Counted from the first letter of the stretch, positions 10,958 through 18,115 are shown. The stretch is 64,000 nucleotides of DNA from Paenibacillus castaneae (GCF_002884445.1 NZ_KZ614144.1:909272-973271); one strand, 5' to 3'. Notes: generated from the sequence alone by a model not told the origin. Program-made: numbers and translations.

Positions 10958-12076
10958 ATGAGCAGACGGTTATGGATCAGCATCATCGCCTCATCTCTAA
11001 TAATATGCGGAGGCTTGGGCGGAGCATATGTGGTCCACTCTAAAATTCCGAGCCGGCTTACAGATAAGCCGCTTCTCGCAGTTTCCGAGGTGAAGAAGGC
11101 GAAGACGCTTAAGGATATTATTTTTGAGACGCAGAAGCTTGTCGTGATGATCGAGACTGAGAACGGCACGCAAGGCTCCGGCTTTCTCTATAACTTAGAA
11201 GGCGATTTAATTACGAATGGCCATGTCGTAGCGGGTTCCCGCAAGGTGAAAATTAAAACGGCGGACGCGCGTGAGCTTGACGGCGAGGTTATTGGCATTA
11301 GTACGGAGACGGATGTAGCGGTCGTTCGTGTGCCGGATTTGGCAGGTACGACTCCCCTGCAGGTGGTACGTAAAGAAAAGTCGGAGGTCGGCGATGAAAT
11401 ATTGGCTGTAGGCAGCCCGCTTGGCTTTCAAAATACGGTTACAACTGGCATTATTAGCGGACTAGGCCGCAGCTTTGAAATTGAGCCTTATTTTTATTCG
11501 GATTTATATCAAATATCTGCACCGATTACATCGGGAAATAGCGGCGGACCGCTAGTTGATCAGAAAACAGGCGAAGTGCTTGGCATTAATTCCGCAGGCT
11601 ATGAAAAAGGCTCGATTGGTTTCAGCATTCCGATTGCTAACGTCATTGATATTGTCGAGGCATGGTCGAAGGAGCCAATGAAGGAGCTGCCCGTGCTGGA
11701 AACGACCGATGAATCGGTTGCCTTAGAAGATGAGGCCTCCATAGAAGAGTTCGCCGGATACTTGGTTAGGCATTTCTATGACAGCTTGAATAATGCCGAT
11801 TACGTCTACGCCTATTCTTTGCTTGGCGGCAACTGGAAGGAAGGCACAAGCTATGAAAGCTTTCGCGAAGGCTATCTAGGGACACGAAATGTTGTAATCG
11901 ATAATATGCATGTGAAAGCAAGCAGCGATGATAAAGCGGTTGTCATAGCGGTAATTTCGGTAGATGAGCGTGAGGACGGCGAATACATGCTGAGCAAATA
12001 CCAAGTAACCTATCAGGTTGGTTATGAGAATGATCAGCTGAAGCTGCTAAGCGGCAAAGGGAAGGCTATTAAATAA
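10958..12076 (+). CDS. Membrane-anchored trypsin-like serine protease without PDZ domain
   Basis: 372 residues. An N-terminal anchor (about 5-26) is followed by an HtrA-like chymotrypsin fold. The triad is H89 in TNGHVV, D119 in TETDVAVVRV and S195 in SGNSGGPLV. HtrA/DegP proteins carry PDZ domains after the protease core; here the C-terminal 120 residues (EFAGYLVRHFYDSLNNADYV onward) instead look like a small NTF2-like alpha/beta domain. Cotranscribed with the preceding zinc-ribbon protein, so they may form a cell-surface sensing or proteolysis pair. Substrate unknown. Confidence 0.92.
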   Translation: MSRRLWISIIASSLIICGGLGGAYVVHSKIPSRLTDKPLLAVSEVKKAKTLKDIIFETQKLVVMIETENGTQGSGFLYNLEGDLITNGHVVAGSRKVKIKTADARELDGEVIGISTETDVAVVRVPDLAGTTPLQVVRKEKSEVGDEILAVGSPLGFQNTVTTGIISGLGRSFEIEPYFYSDLYQISAPITSGNSGGPLVDQKTGEVLGINSAGYEKGSIGFSIPIANVIDIVEAWSKEPMKELPVLETTDESVALEDEASIEEFAGYLVRHFYDSLNNADYVYAYSLLGGNWKEGTSYESFREGYLGTRNVVIDNMHVKASSDDKAVVIAVISVDEREDGEYMLSKYQVTYQVGYENDQLKLLSGKGKAIK

Positions 12077-12090
12077 GTTTAGGCAAATGA

Positions 12091-12143
12091 AAAGAGCGAG
12101 AGAAAGACGTCCGGGGGAGACGCTTTCTTCTCGCTCTTTATTG
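12091..12143. terminator. Bidirectional terminator between protease and Gly-rich gene
   Basis: AAAGAGCGAGA (12091-12101) pairs with 12129-12139, with an inner AAG/CTT extension. T-rich tracts follow on both strands. It serves two convergent genes and so supports a minus-strand gene to the right. Confidence 0.7.
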
Positions 12144-12267
12144 TGCGTGCTTATGCTTTTACGGTGTGAAAATGAGCTGAAGAGCAATAGAATCATTCCG
12201 TTAAAATGGGAAGTCGAGCAGTATTGATGGAAAGCATTTCCTCCATTAATGAAAACCGATACCTAAC

Positions 12268-12855
12268 CTACGATAGAGGACCCGGCTGTGGAGGAAAGGG
12301 TATAGGCGACGGAAAAGATAGTGGACGCGACGATGGGGAAAAACCTGACCCGCCCGGCCCGCCCGGTCCGAAGCCGCCCGGCCCGCCCGGTCCGAAGCCG
12401 CCCGGCCCGCCTGGTCCGAAGCCGCCCGGCCCGCCTGGTCCGAAGCCGCCCGGCCCGCCCGGTCCGAAGGCGCCCGGCCCGCCTGGTCCGAAGCCGCCCG
12501 GCCCGCCTGGTCCGAAGGCGCCCGGCCCGCCCGGTCCGAAGCCGCCCGGCCCGCCCGGTCCGAAGGCGCCCGGCCCGCCTGGTCCGAAGGCGCCCGGCCC
12601 GCCTGGTCCGAAGCCGCCCGGCCCGCCTGGTCCGAAGCCGCCCGGCCCGCCTGGTCCGAAGCCGCCCGGCCCGCCTGGTCCGAAGCCACCCGGCCCGCCT
12701 GGTCCGAAGCCGCCCGACCCGCCCGGTCCGGGTCCCCCTGGCATAGGAGATGGCATTAACATCCTAGATCCGCCGCAGCCGCAATCTTTCCGGACTGGTG
12801 CGGCTTGATTCGGATTTATGAGAATTTGCTGCTCGTTAGTGTAAGTATTGTCCAT
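12268..12855 (-). CDS. Glycine/proline-rich octapeptide-repeat protein (spore-coat-like by inference)
   Basis: 195 residues. A 35-residue non-repetitive head (MDNTYTNEQQILINPNQAAP, then VRKDCGCGG) leads into 15 copies of an eight-residue Gly/Phe/Pro unit (GGFGPGGP, some GAFGPGGP) and a Pro/Ser-rich tail. Both strands are open across the repeat. The minus strand is preferred for three reasons: an AAGGGGA lies 13 nt ahead of the ATG, a sigma-K-like promoter lies upstream, and the bidirectional terminator at 12091-12143 would end it. No catalytic domain is seen; the composition fits a structural surface or coat protein, which is inference. The opposite-strand reading (12206-12808, PPGPPGPK repeats) cannot be fully excluded. 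Confidence 0.55.
   Translation of the reverse strand: MDNTYTNEQQILINPNQAAPVRKDCGCGGSRMLMPSPMPGGPGPGGSGGFGPGGPGGFGPGGPGGFGPGGPGGFGPGGPGGFGPGGPGAFGPGGPGAFGPGGPGGFGPGGPGAFGPGGPGGFGPGGPGAFGPGGPGGFGPGGPGGFGPGGPGGFGPGGPGGFGPGGPGGSGFSPSSRPLSFPSPIPFPPQPGPLS
12353..12730. repeat. 24-bp tandem repeat, 15 copies plus a partial one
   Basis: Fifteen in-phase 24-bp units (CCCGGCCCGCCNGGTCCGAA plus SCCG) run from 12353 to 12712 with a degenerate partial unit to about 12730. Variation is limited to CCT/CCC, CCG/GCG and one CCA. The region is extremely GC-rich and free of stops in several frames on both strands. Copy number is likely unstable. Confidence 0.95.
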
Positions 12856-12904
12856 ACAAGCATTCAGTCCCCTTCACGAAACGAATTAGGCATTTATCCT
12901 GCTG

Positions 12905-12934
12905 TATCGTATGCGGCAATTGCCTATCCGGTGT
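12905..12934 (-). promoter_or_regulatory. Candidate sporulation sigma-K/sigma-E promoter
   Basis: On the minus strand ACACC (12930-12934) and CATACGATA (12905-12913) are 16 nt apart. They fit the sigma-K pattern of an AC-type -35 and CATANNNTA -10. The predicted transcript start lies about 40 nt ahead of the Gly-rich repeat protein's ATG. No experimental support; short motifs like these occur by chance. Confidence 0.45.
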
Positions 12935-13030
12935 GCGGGAATTTACGAAAAAAGAGGTGTCCCAAAAGCATGAAGTACGCTGGAAAGATAGATCACTTCG
13001 AACCGAAATGTTGGAAAACATGAAAAAATA

Positions 13031-13066
13031 GCCGTACAGGGTGTCTATTCCTGTACGGCTATTTTT
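13031..13066. terminator. Hairpin terminator at the end of the transposase remnant
   Basis: GCCGTACAGG (13031-13040) and its complement (13050-13059) form a perfect 10-bp stem. On the minus strand it is followed by TATTTTTT, and on the plus strand by TATTTTT. The remnant's stop codon is inside the loop. Confidence 0.75.
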
Positions 13067-13270
13067 CTCTTTTGGTCTATGGTTGCTTGCTTCATCAGAA
13101 TTGGCAAGCGAAAGCCACCCGACCTCCAGACTTACCTTAGGCAAGCTGCGAAGCAGGGAACGCCGAAACCCCCGGTTATTCTTTATCTGCCCGAATACAC
13201 TTTCGGGTTCAATCATTCGTCTCACCGACAGCGCAAGCGGAAAATTCTACGCCATCCTTTTTTCATAGAC
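13045..13270 (-). pseudogene. Remnant of an IS1182-type transposase (C-terminal end only, frameshifted)
   Basis: On the minus strand IEPESVFGQIKNNRGFRR and KVSLEVGWLSLA match the C-terminal conserved segment I know from IS1182-family transposases. After WLSLA the reading frame shifts: the continuation LPILMKQATIDQKRKIAVQE, ending at TAG (13045-13047), lies in another frame. Just upstream (about 13225-13270) a stop and another shift interrupt FRLRCR. Nothing of the N-terminal four fifths remains. A GAGGTGTCCCAAAAGC at 12954-12969 may be the old element end. Decayed and non-functional. Confidence 0.75.
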
Positions 13271-13317
13271 GATTTATGAGATGGCTATAGGCTCATATAG
13301 GATCATTGAACGGTCAG

Positions 13318-13390
13318 TTACGGACATGAGGTACGTTATATGAGTGAATTAGCTGTAAAAGCAAAGTTTACGGACATGAGAGCCGTTATT
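13318..13390 (+). repeat. Two copies of a short dispersed repeat, left of the IS3 element
   Basis: TTACGGACATGAG begins both copies (13318-13339 and 13368-13390), each continuing to a CGTTAT core. Related sequence in inverted orientation occurs twice on the other side of the IS3 element (14712-14788). Confidence 0.7.
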
Positions 13391-13469
13391 TTCCTTGGAT
13401 CGGGTCATAATTGGGATTTTTGATGTGCCGTCAAGCTAGTGGACACAAATTTTAGGAACTACCTCGAAT

Positions 13470-14312
13470 TTATGCCGACTTTTTCGCAAAGTACATCTGT
13501 TCAAAGCGATGGGTTGTTTTGTAACCCAAAGTTGAATGTAAACGAAGACGATTATAGTCAAATTCAATGTAGTTATTTAGTTCTATTATTGCTTGTTTAC
13601 GTGTTCTAACTTTCGTTTGGTAAACAAGCTCTTTCTTTAAAGTGCTATGAAATGACTCAATGCAAGCATTATCGTAACAGTTGCCTTTACGACTCATGCT
13701 GCCGATCATCTTGTATTGCAGTAATCGTTCCTGGTAATCTTCACTGGCATATTGAGACCCACGATCGGAGTGATGAATGAGACCTGGCTCTGGCTTACGA
13801 CGTTTATAGGCATGATCAAGAGCGTCTAGAACCAGCTCCCTTGTCATTCGTGAACCCATGCTCCATCCCACGATTTGACGAGAGAACAGGTCCATGACGC
13901 TGGCCAAATATAACCAGCCCTCACTCGTCGCAATATACGTTATATCGGTTACCCAGACTTTGTTTGGCGCAAGTACTTTAAACTGTCGGTCGAGTACATT
14001 GTCGTGTACAGGCATTGTGTGTTTCGAGTTAGTCGTTGCCTTATATTTCTTGGATGTAATCGACTTTAAACCCATAGCTTTCATATAGCGTTCAACCGTT
14101 CTGGAGGACACTTTAATGCCATCCTCATTCAAAGCGGCTGTAATCGGGCGACTTCCTGCACGCTGCTTAAAATAGAAGAAGTAGTGTCTTATACGCCTTT
14201 TAATCTTCTTCCGAAGCAGCTCGCTTTTACTCGGCGTATGCTTAAGCCATTTATAATATCCGCTTGTTGAGACTTCTAAAATCTTGCACATCTTCTGGAT
14301 TCGATACCGCAA
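13470..14312 (-). CDS. IS3-family transposase OrfB (DDE integrase core)
   Basis: 280 residues shown from an internal ATG. Translation more likely continues from OrfA by -1 frameshift, because the frame is open upstream through PGLIYPFIYKHRLRYRIQK. An HTH_21-like stretch (GYYKWLKH, RAGSRPITAALNEDGI) precedes the retroviral-type integrase core. DDE residues are visible: D in WVTDITYIA, D in IHHSDRGSQYAS, and E in YDNACIESFHSTLK. The end LGYKTTHRFEQMYF is typical of the family. No inactivating change is seen, so the copy may still be active. Confidence 0.95.
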   Translation of the reverse strand: MRYRIQKMCKILEVSTSGYYKWLKHTPSKSELLRKKIKRRIRHYFFYFKQRAGSRPITAALNEDGIKVSSRTVERYMKAMGLKSITSKKYKATTNSKHTMPVHDNVLDRQFKVLAPNKVWVTDITYIATSEGWLYLASVMDLFSRQIVGWSMGSRMTRELVLDALDHAYKRRKPEPGLIHHSDRGSQYASEDYQERLLQYKMIGSMSRKGNCYDNACIESFHSTLKKELVYQTKVRTRKQAIIELNNYIEFDYNRLRLHSTLGYKTTHRFEQMYFAKKSA

Positions 14313-14338
14313 GCGGTGTTTATAAATAAACGGATAAA

Positions 14339-14626
14339 TCAGTCCCGGTCCTTTGTGAAGAAGTGCATCGCTTTTTTTAGGATTTCGTTTTCTTCCTGAA
14401 GATCCTTGTTTGCTTGTTCAAGTTTTTTCAGACGTTCGTAGTCAACAAATACCTGAGACTGTTCCTTGGCGGCCCCACTCCCGTACTGCTTAATCCAGCG
14501 AGATAGGGTACTTTTAGGAATATCTAATTCTCTTGCAACATCAATAAGTCTCTTTCCTGTTGACTCCATATGTTGGATCGTGTTGCGTTTAAACTCTTTG
14601 TCATAGCTATCCCGCATTTGTGCCAT
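14339..14626 (-). CDS. IS3-family OrfA (helix-turn-helix, leucine zipper)
   Basis: 95 residues. The N-terminal helix-turn-helix (IDVARELDIPKSTLSRWIKQ) binds the element ends. The C-terminal heptad-rich segment (LKKLEQANKDLQEENEILKK) is the usual dimerisation zipper. Near its end the minus strand reads CCTAAAAAAAG (14371-14380), an A7G slippery site. A -1 slip there joins OrfA to the OrfB frame and yields the full-length transposase. GAGG precedes the ATG. Confidence 0.93.
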   Translation of the reverse strand: MAQMRDSYDKEFKRNTIQHMESTGKRLIDVARELDIPKSTLSRWIKQYGSGAAKEQSQVFVDYERLKKLEQANKDLQEENEILKKAMHFFTKDRD

Positions 14627-14711
14627 TAGTACACCTCGTCCTTTTTAATATGTCTATTATAAAGGGTGTTCCTTAAGGTGTGTCCACTAAATAGTCTAAC
14701 TCCATTTTTGA

Positions 14712-14788
14712 GCCAATAAGGGCTCTGAGGTCCGTAAGCAGCTCGAAAAGTGGTTTTTGCAGCCAATAAGGGCTCCTGTGTCCGTTAA
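14712..14788 (-). repeat. Two inverted-orientation copies of the short dispersed repeat
   Basis: GCCAATAAGGGCTCTGAGGT begins the copy at 14712-14737, and AGCCAATAAGGGCTCCTGTG the copy at 14761-14788. Both end in TCCGT(T)AA. Reversed, they read TTA(A)CGGAC...AGCCCTTATT, the same family as the copies at 13318-13390. Confidence 0.7.
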
Positions 14789-14812
14789 CTTTTGTAGACC
14801 AAATAAATAGAA

Positions 14813-14851
14813 GAGGGTGTCCCAAAAGCCTATGGCTTTTGGGACACCCTC
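14813..14851. terminator. Perfect 18-bp inverted repeat, terminator of sodA
   Basis: Arms 14813-14830 and 14834-14851 are perfectly complementary with a 3-nt loop. The T tracts on either side are short (CTCTTC on minus, CTCTTTG on plus). It lies 20 nt past the sodA stop. Its arm shares GTGTCCCAAAAGC with the relic end at 12958-12969. Confidence 0.7.
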
Positions 14852-14870
14852 TTTGTGCACGTAAATAATA

Positions 14871-15482
14871 TTATTTGATTGCTGCTTCGTAACGTTTGCC
14901 AACTTCATCCCAGTTAACTACGTTCCAGAACGCTGCGATATAATCAGGGCGTTTGTTTTGGTAGTTCAGGTAGTAAGCATGCTCCCAAACGTCCAGACCA
15001 AGGATTGGCGTTTCGCCTTCCATGATTGGGCTGTCTTGGTTAGGCAAGCTGTATACTTTCAATTTTCCGTTTGCAACTGCTAGGAATGCCCAGCCGCTGC
15101 CGAAACGAGTTGTTGCTGCTTTAGCGAAGTCCGCTTTGAAAGCTTCAAAGCCGCCAAGCTCGCTGTCAATTGCTGCTGCAAGAGCGCCGGTTGGTGCGCC
15201 GCCAGCGTTTGGTCCGATTGTTTCCCAGAACAAGCTGTGGTTAGCGTGTCCGCCGCCATTGTTGCGAACAGCAGTGCGAATAGCCTCAGGAACGCTAGCT
15301 AGGTCGGAGATTAGATCCTCGATTGATTTGTTTTGCAATTCTGGAGCAGACTCCAGAGCAGCGTTAAGGTTAGTCACATAAGCATTATGGTGACGGCCGT
15401 GGTGAATTTCCATTGTAGTCGCATCGATATGCGGCTCAAGTGCGTTGTGCGCGTACGGCAATGCAGGTAGTTGATGTGCCAT
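14871..15482 (-). CDS. sodA: Superoxide dismutase, manganese type
   Basis: 203 residues, usual length. It disproportionates superoxide in the cytoplasm. Metal ligands are H27 ([12 protein letters not shown]), H82 (HANHSLFW), D164 and H168 ([13 protein letters not shown]). The Gln in [10 protein letters not shown] and the overall sequence favour manganese over iron. AGGAGGC is well placed before the ATG. It is monocistronic with a strong hairpin behind it. A second, fused SOD-like gene lies at 20897-21985. Confidence 0.97.
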   Translation of the reverse strand: MAHQLPALPYAHNALEPHIDATTMEIHHGRHHNAYVTNLNAALESAPELQNKSIEDLISDLASVPEAIRTAVRNNGGGHANHSLFWETIGPNAGGAPTGALAAAIDSELGGFEAFKADFAKAATTRFGSGWAFLAVANGKLKVYSLPNQDSPIMEGETPILGLDVWEHAYYLNYQNKRPDYIAAFWNVVNWDEVGKRYEAAIK

Positions 15483-15838
15483 TTTTTACAGCCTCCTAAG
15501 TTTAATATGTATTTATTCCACTCTATTATCCCTTATCCAATCGAATAAATCAACATTATTGTTTCAAAAGTCGGGGGAGCGAGCGATTTGCGACAGTCTA
15601 GAATAGGTTAACTCAGAGTTCCAGAAATTATACAAAAATACTAAATAGTAAGCATAGATTTTACACAAAAAGCGATTAAAACACTGAAAGCGCTTAATAT
15701 TAAGCGCTTTCAAGAGATAATCGATGTTTTATTCAACTTTTTTAAGGAATATTAAAGATTCAAGCAGGATTTCGTTAAAATTTGTCGTAATATATTCATA
15801 ATGCAGGACTATGACATGGTATAGAAGGTGTAATTTTA
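15483..15838. other. Divergent intergenic region of 356 bp between sodA and the acetyltransferase
   Basis: AT-rich. It holds the start regions of two divergent genes and one notable feature, the palindrome at 15685-15712. I see no small ORF with a convincing ribosome site and no riboswitch. Confidence 0.6.
15685..15712. promoter_or_regulatory. Perfect 28-bp palindrome, possible regulator site
   Basis: Each half is TGAAAGCGCTTAAT or its complement, with no spacer. Each half resembles a CcpA cre box at its TGAAAGCGCT part but lacks the closing CA. No T tract follows, so it is unlikely to be a terminator. It lies about 200 bp from sodA and 127 bp ahead of the acetyltransferase. Confidence 0.5.
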
Positions 15839-16261
15839 ATGAATGTTCGTTCCTTCCAGTTGTCCGATTACCGCCCTATTACAGCACTCCTTGAAGATGT
15901 TCTTACAGAAGAGTGCTACGAGAAAACGATGGAAGCTTTTGCTCGCCAATTGTCATGGGATAGTGATTTAGTATTAGTCGCTGTCGAACATTCAGAGATT
16001 GTTGGCATGATTATCGGTACGATTGATAATAACAAAGGTTATTATTATCGCATTGCTGTATCTTCTTCCCATCAACGGAAAGGGATTGGCAAAGCGCTTG
16101 TTCAGGCCTTGCGCCTGCGCTTCGAGCAACGTCATGTTACAAAGATACTAATTACCGCGGACGAGCACAATGAGCCGGTTCTGCCGCTGTATGAATCGCT
16201 AGGGTACGTTGCAAGCGACTTCTTCAAATCTTTTCAGAAGCTAGCCATTGTTGCCGGTTAA
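15839..16261 (+). CDS. GNAT-family N-acetyltransferase
   Basis: 140 residues spanning the whole GNAT fold. The acetyl-CoA pyrophosphate-binding loop is in VSSSHQRKGIGKALVQAL (Q-x-x-G-x-G). The C-terminal YESLGYVASDFF strand is typical. AGAAGGTG lies about 9 nt before the ATG. The substrate (an amine of a small molecule or a protein N-terminus) cannot be predicted. It appears to be a single-gene unit. Confidence 0.88.
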   Translation: MNVRSFQLSDYRPITALLEDVLTEECYEKTMEAFARQLSWDSDLVLVAVEHSEIVGMIIGTIDNNKGYYYRIAVSSSHQRKGIGKALVQALRLRFEQRHVTKILITADEHNEPVLPLYESLGYVASDFFKSFQKLAIVAG

Positions 16262-16372
16262 CGCGAACTTTACTGCATGTTAGGTTGTACGCAGGGCATA
16301 TCTGCATCGCCATTGCTTTTGGCGTTGAGATATGCTTTTCTTATTAATATATGCTTTATTGAGGTGAACGGG

Positions 16373-16930
16373 ATGGATAGATATCGGCATTGTGTCATCA
16401 AAAGCTTTAAGCATAACGGTCATATTCATCGCACCTGGCAGCAAAATTGGCTCATTCCGAACGAACTGCTCGCTCCAGAGCATAAAGAGGAATCCATGAC
16501 AGTGCTCATCAATAGCCAAACTCCCATTCAGGAATCAGACGGGAAAATTTGGATCAGCCGAGTTCCGGCCGTTTCCTTTTTTATACCTGGCCAATGGTTT
16601 AATGTCGTCGCCTTAATGGAAGAGGGGGGCGTGCGTTATTATTGCAATCTTGCATCGCCGCCTTATTTGCAAGGAGACGTGCTAACCTATATAGACTATG
16701 ATTTGGACGTTATACGCACGGTAGATGGTGCATGGTCCGTCATAGACCAAGAGGAATACGAGCTTCATAAAGCAGCCTATCATTATTCCCAAATGGTGGA
16801 TGACAAGGTTCAGGACGGACTTGATGCGCTGCTTGGAAGGATTGATGAGGGCAAAGCTCCTTTTCAGGACCATGCTGTGCTCCACTATTATGAGGAATGG
16901 CTGAAACACTTCGACGAGGTGGACGAATGA
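16373..16930 (+). CDS. Nucleoside tri-/diphosphatase, DUF402 family (Ntdp-like)
   Basis: 185 residues from the ATG at 16373, chosen because GAGGTG lies 6 nt upstream. The longer frame from 16277 lacks one. It resembles the staphylococcal and Bacillus Ntdp proteins throughout: YKHNGxIHRxW-type head (here FKHNGHIHRTWQ), ESDGKIWISRVPA, WFNVVALMEEGGVRYYCNLA, YIDYDLDVIRT with the metal-binding acidic residues. Family members hydrolyse nucleoside tri- and diphosphates with a divalent metal. Its stop overlaps the start of the signal peptidase gene (ATGA). Confidence 0.87.
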   Translation: MDRYRHCVIKSFKHNGHIHRTWQQNWLIPNELLAPEHKEESMTVLINSQTPIQESDGKIWISRVPAVSFFIPGQWFNVVALMEEGGVRYYCNLASPPYLQGDVLTYIDYDLDVIRTVDGAWSVIDQEEYELHKAAYHYSQMVDDKVQDGLDALLGRIDEGKAPFQDHAVLHYYEEWLKHFDEVDE

Positions 16931-17508
16931 GCTTGATCGATAGGGGTAAGGATGTCGAGCCTGGCATTGAATCAACGGAGAGCAGCTGGCGCAAAGAGCT
17001 GGGTGATTGGATAAAAACGATGGTAATTGCTTTGGCTGTCGTGCTTGTGCTGCATTTCTATGTATTCAATTTATCTAAAGTTCAAGGCCATTCCATGGAA
17101 CCGACGTTAACGGAGAATGAATGGCTTTTTGTTAATAAAATCGTGTATTTAGTAAGCAAGCCAAAGGTTGGGGATGTCGTCATTCTAAGAGAGCCGGGCA
17201 CGCTTGCCAAACATAAGAAATTTCTCGTCAAAAGGATAGTCGGCATGCCTGGTGATCGAATTGAAGTTTATGATCAACGTTTGTATCGAAACGGTGAGCT
17301 GGTAGAAGAAAGCTATACAGATACATTAATTGAAGATATGAGCTATGGACCAGAAGTGATCATGCCTGGGCATTACTTCGTCATGGGAGACAATCGCCAT
17401 GCGAGGGCAAGTCTCGACAGCAGGTCATTTCATGCCGTTTCGGACGAGCTTATTCGCGGCAGAGCTGATTTTATTTTATGGCCATTTAAGGAAATAAGAG
17501 CACTTTAG
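16927..17508 (+). CDS. lepB: Type I signal peptidase
   Basis: 193 residues from the ATG at 16927, which overlaps the stop of the preceding gene and has GAGGTGG upstream. One N-terminal transmembrane helix (about 31-47) anchors the enzyme, with the catalytic domain outside. Catalytic Ser56 is in GHSMEPTL and Lys102 in LVKRIVGMPGD. It cleaves signal peptides from secreted proteins. Box E reads GDNRHARASLDSR, two residues longer than the usual GDNR-x-x-S-x-DSR. Bacillus has several paralogues (Sip), so the number present in this genome is unknown. Confidence 0.95.
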   Translation: MSLIDRGKDVEPGIESTESSWRKELGDWIKTMVIALAVVLVLHFYVFNLSKVQGHSMEPTLTENEWLFVNKIVYLVSKPKVGDVVILREPGTLAKHKKFLVKRIVGMPGDRIEVYDQRLYRNGELVEESYTDTLIEDMSYGPEVIMPGHYFVMGDNRHARASLDSRSFHAVSDELIRGRADFILWPFKEIRAL

Positions 17509-17677
17509 CACGCAGTAATGGTGATAACGGATATTTCCAATTCAGCCGCTCGGAAACACACTTTTGAATCTGCTATACTGGATGTATCCATCTAGCTCAT
17601 TACATGAATAACTTTAAGCACACGCTTATGACGATAAGATTTGCAGCGCATACACGAAACCTTTGGGAGGGTGAACG

Positions 17678-18112
17678 ATGAAGGACGTAATGATATATAC
17701 GGACGGTGCATGCTCCGGCAACCCGGGTCCTGGCGGCTGGGGGTCGGTGCTTTTTTTTGGCCAGCATAAGAAGGAAATCTCCGGCGGCGAGAAGCATACG
17801 ACGAATAACCGGATGGAGATCAAAGCGGTTATAGAAGGCTTGAAGCTGCTGAAAGAGCCATGCAATGTGAAAGTATACAGCGACTCGGCGTATGTTGTGA
17901 ACTGCTTTCAGAAGGGCTGGATCAATGGCTGGCTGCGCAACGGCTGGAAGAACAGCAAGAAGGACCCTGTCGAGAATCAGGATCTATGGAAAGAGCTCTT
18001 GGAGCTTATGAATAAGCATAAGGTTGAATATGTGAAGGTAAAGGGCCATAGCGATAATGAATGGAACAATCGTTGTGACGAGCTAGCTCGTGAAGCGATT
18101 AAACGGTTATAG
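17678..18112 (+). CDS. rnhA: Ribonuclease HI
   Basis: 144 residues. It degrades RNA in RNA-DNA hybrids. The type 1 (E. coli-like) active site is complete: D9 in IYTDGACSGNPG, E47 in NNRMEIKA, D69 in VYSDSAYVV and D134 in RCDELA. It keeps the basic protrusion (QKGWINGWLRNGWKNSKK) that Bacillus subtilis YpdQ-type proteins often lack, so it should be active. GGGAGGG precedes the ATG. Only 3 nt separate it from queG. Confidence 0.95.
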   Translation: MKDVMIYTDGACSGNPGPGGWGSVLFFGQHKKEISGGEKHTTNNRMEIKAVIEGLKLLKEPCNVKVYSDSAYVVNCFQKGWINGWLRNGWKNSKKDPVENQDLWKELLELMNKHKVEYVKVKGHSDNEWNNRCDELAREAIKRL

Positions 18113-18115
18113 CCC

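Larger units (their letters stand above)
13437..14689 (-). mobile_element. IS3-family insertion sequence, apparently intact
   Basis: About 1.25 kb bounded by inverted ends starting TAGTGGACACA (13437 onward, and 14679-14689 reversed), with further imperfect similarity inward (TTAGGAAC/TTAAGGAAC). It carries orfA and orfB on the minus strand with a -1 slippery heptamer between them. I see no clear target-site duplication next to these ends, so the exact limits may be off by a few bases or the copy may be old. Subgroup (IS150-like or other) not settled. Confidence 0.85.

Noticed and set aside
12353-12730. CRISPR array
   Set aside because: The 24-bp units are directly contiguous, with no unique spacers, and encode a repeat protein. 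No cas genes are present.
12206-12808. Plus-strand collagen-like PPGPPGPK repeat protein of 200 residues
   Set aside because: No ribosome site before the ATG at 12206, glycine is not at every third position as in collagen, and promoter, ribosome site and terminator fit the minus strand better. It remains a possible alternative.
13041-13268. Plus-strand frame of 75 residues
   Set aside because: The opposite strand carries recognisable transposase sequence; the plus frame is its shadow.
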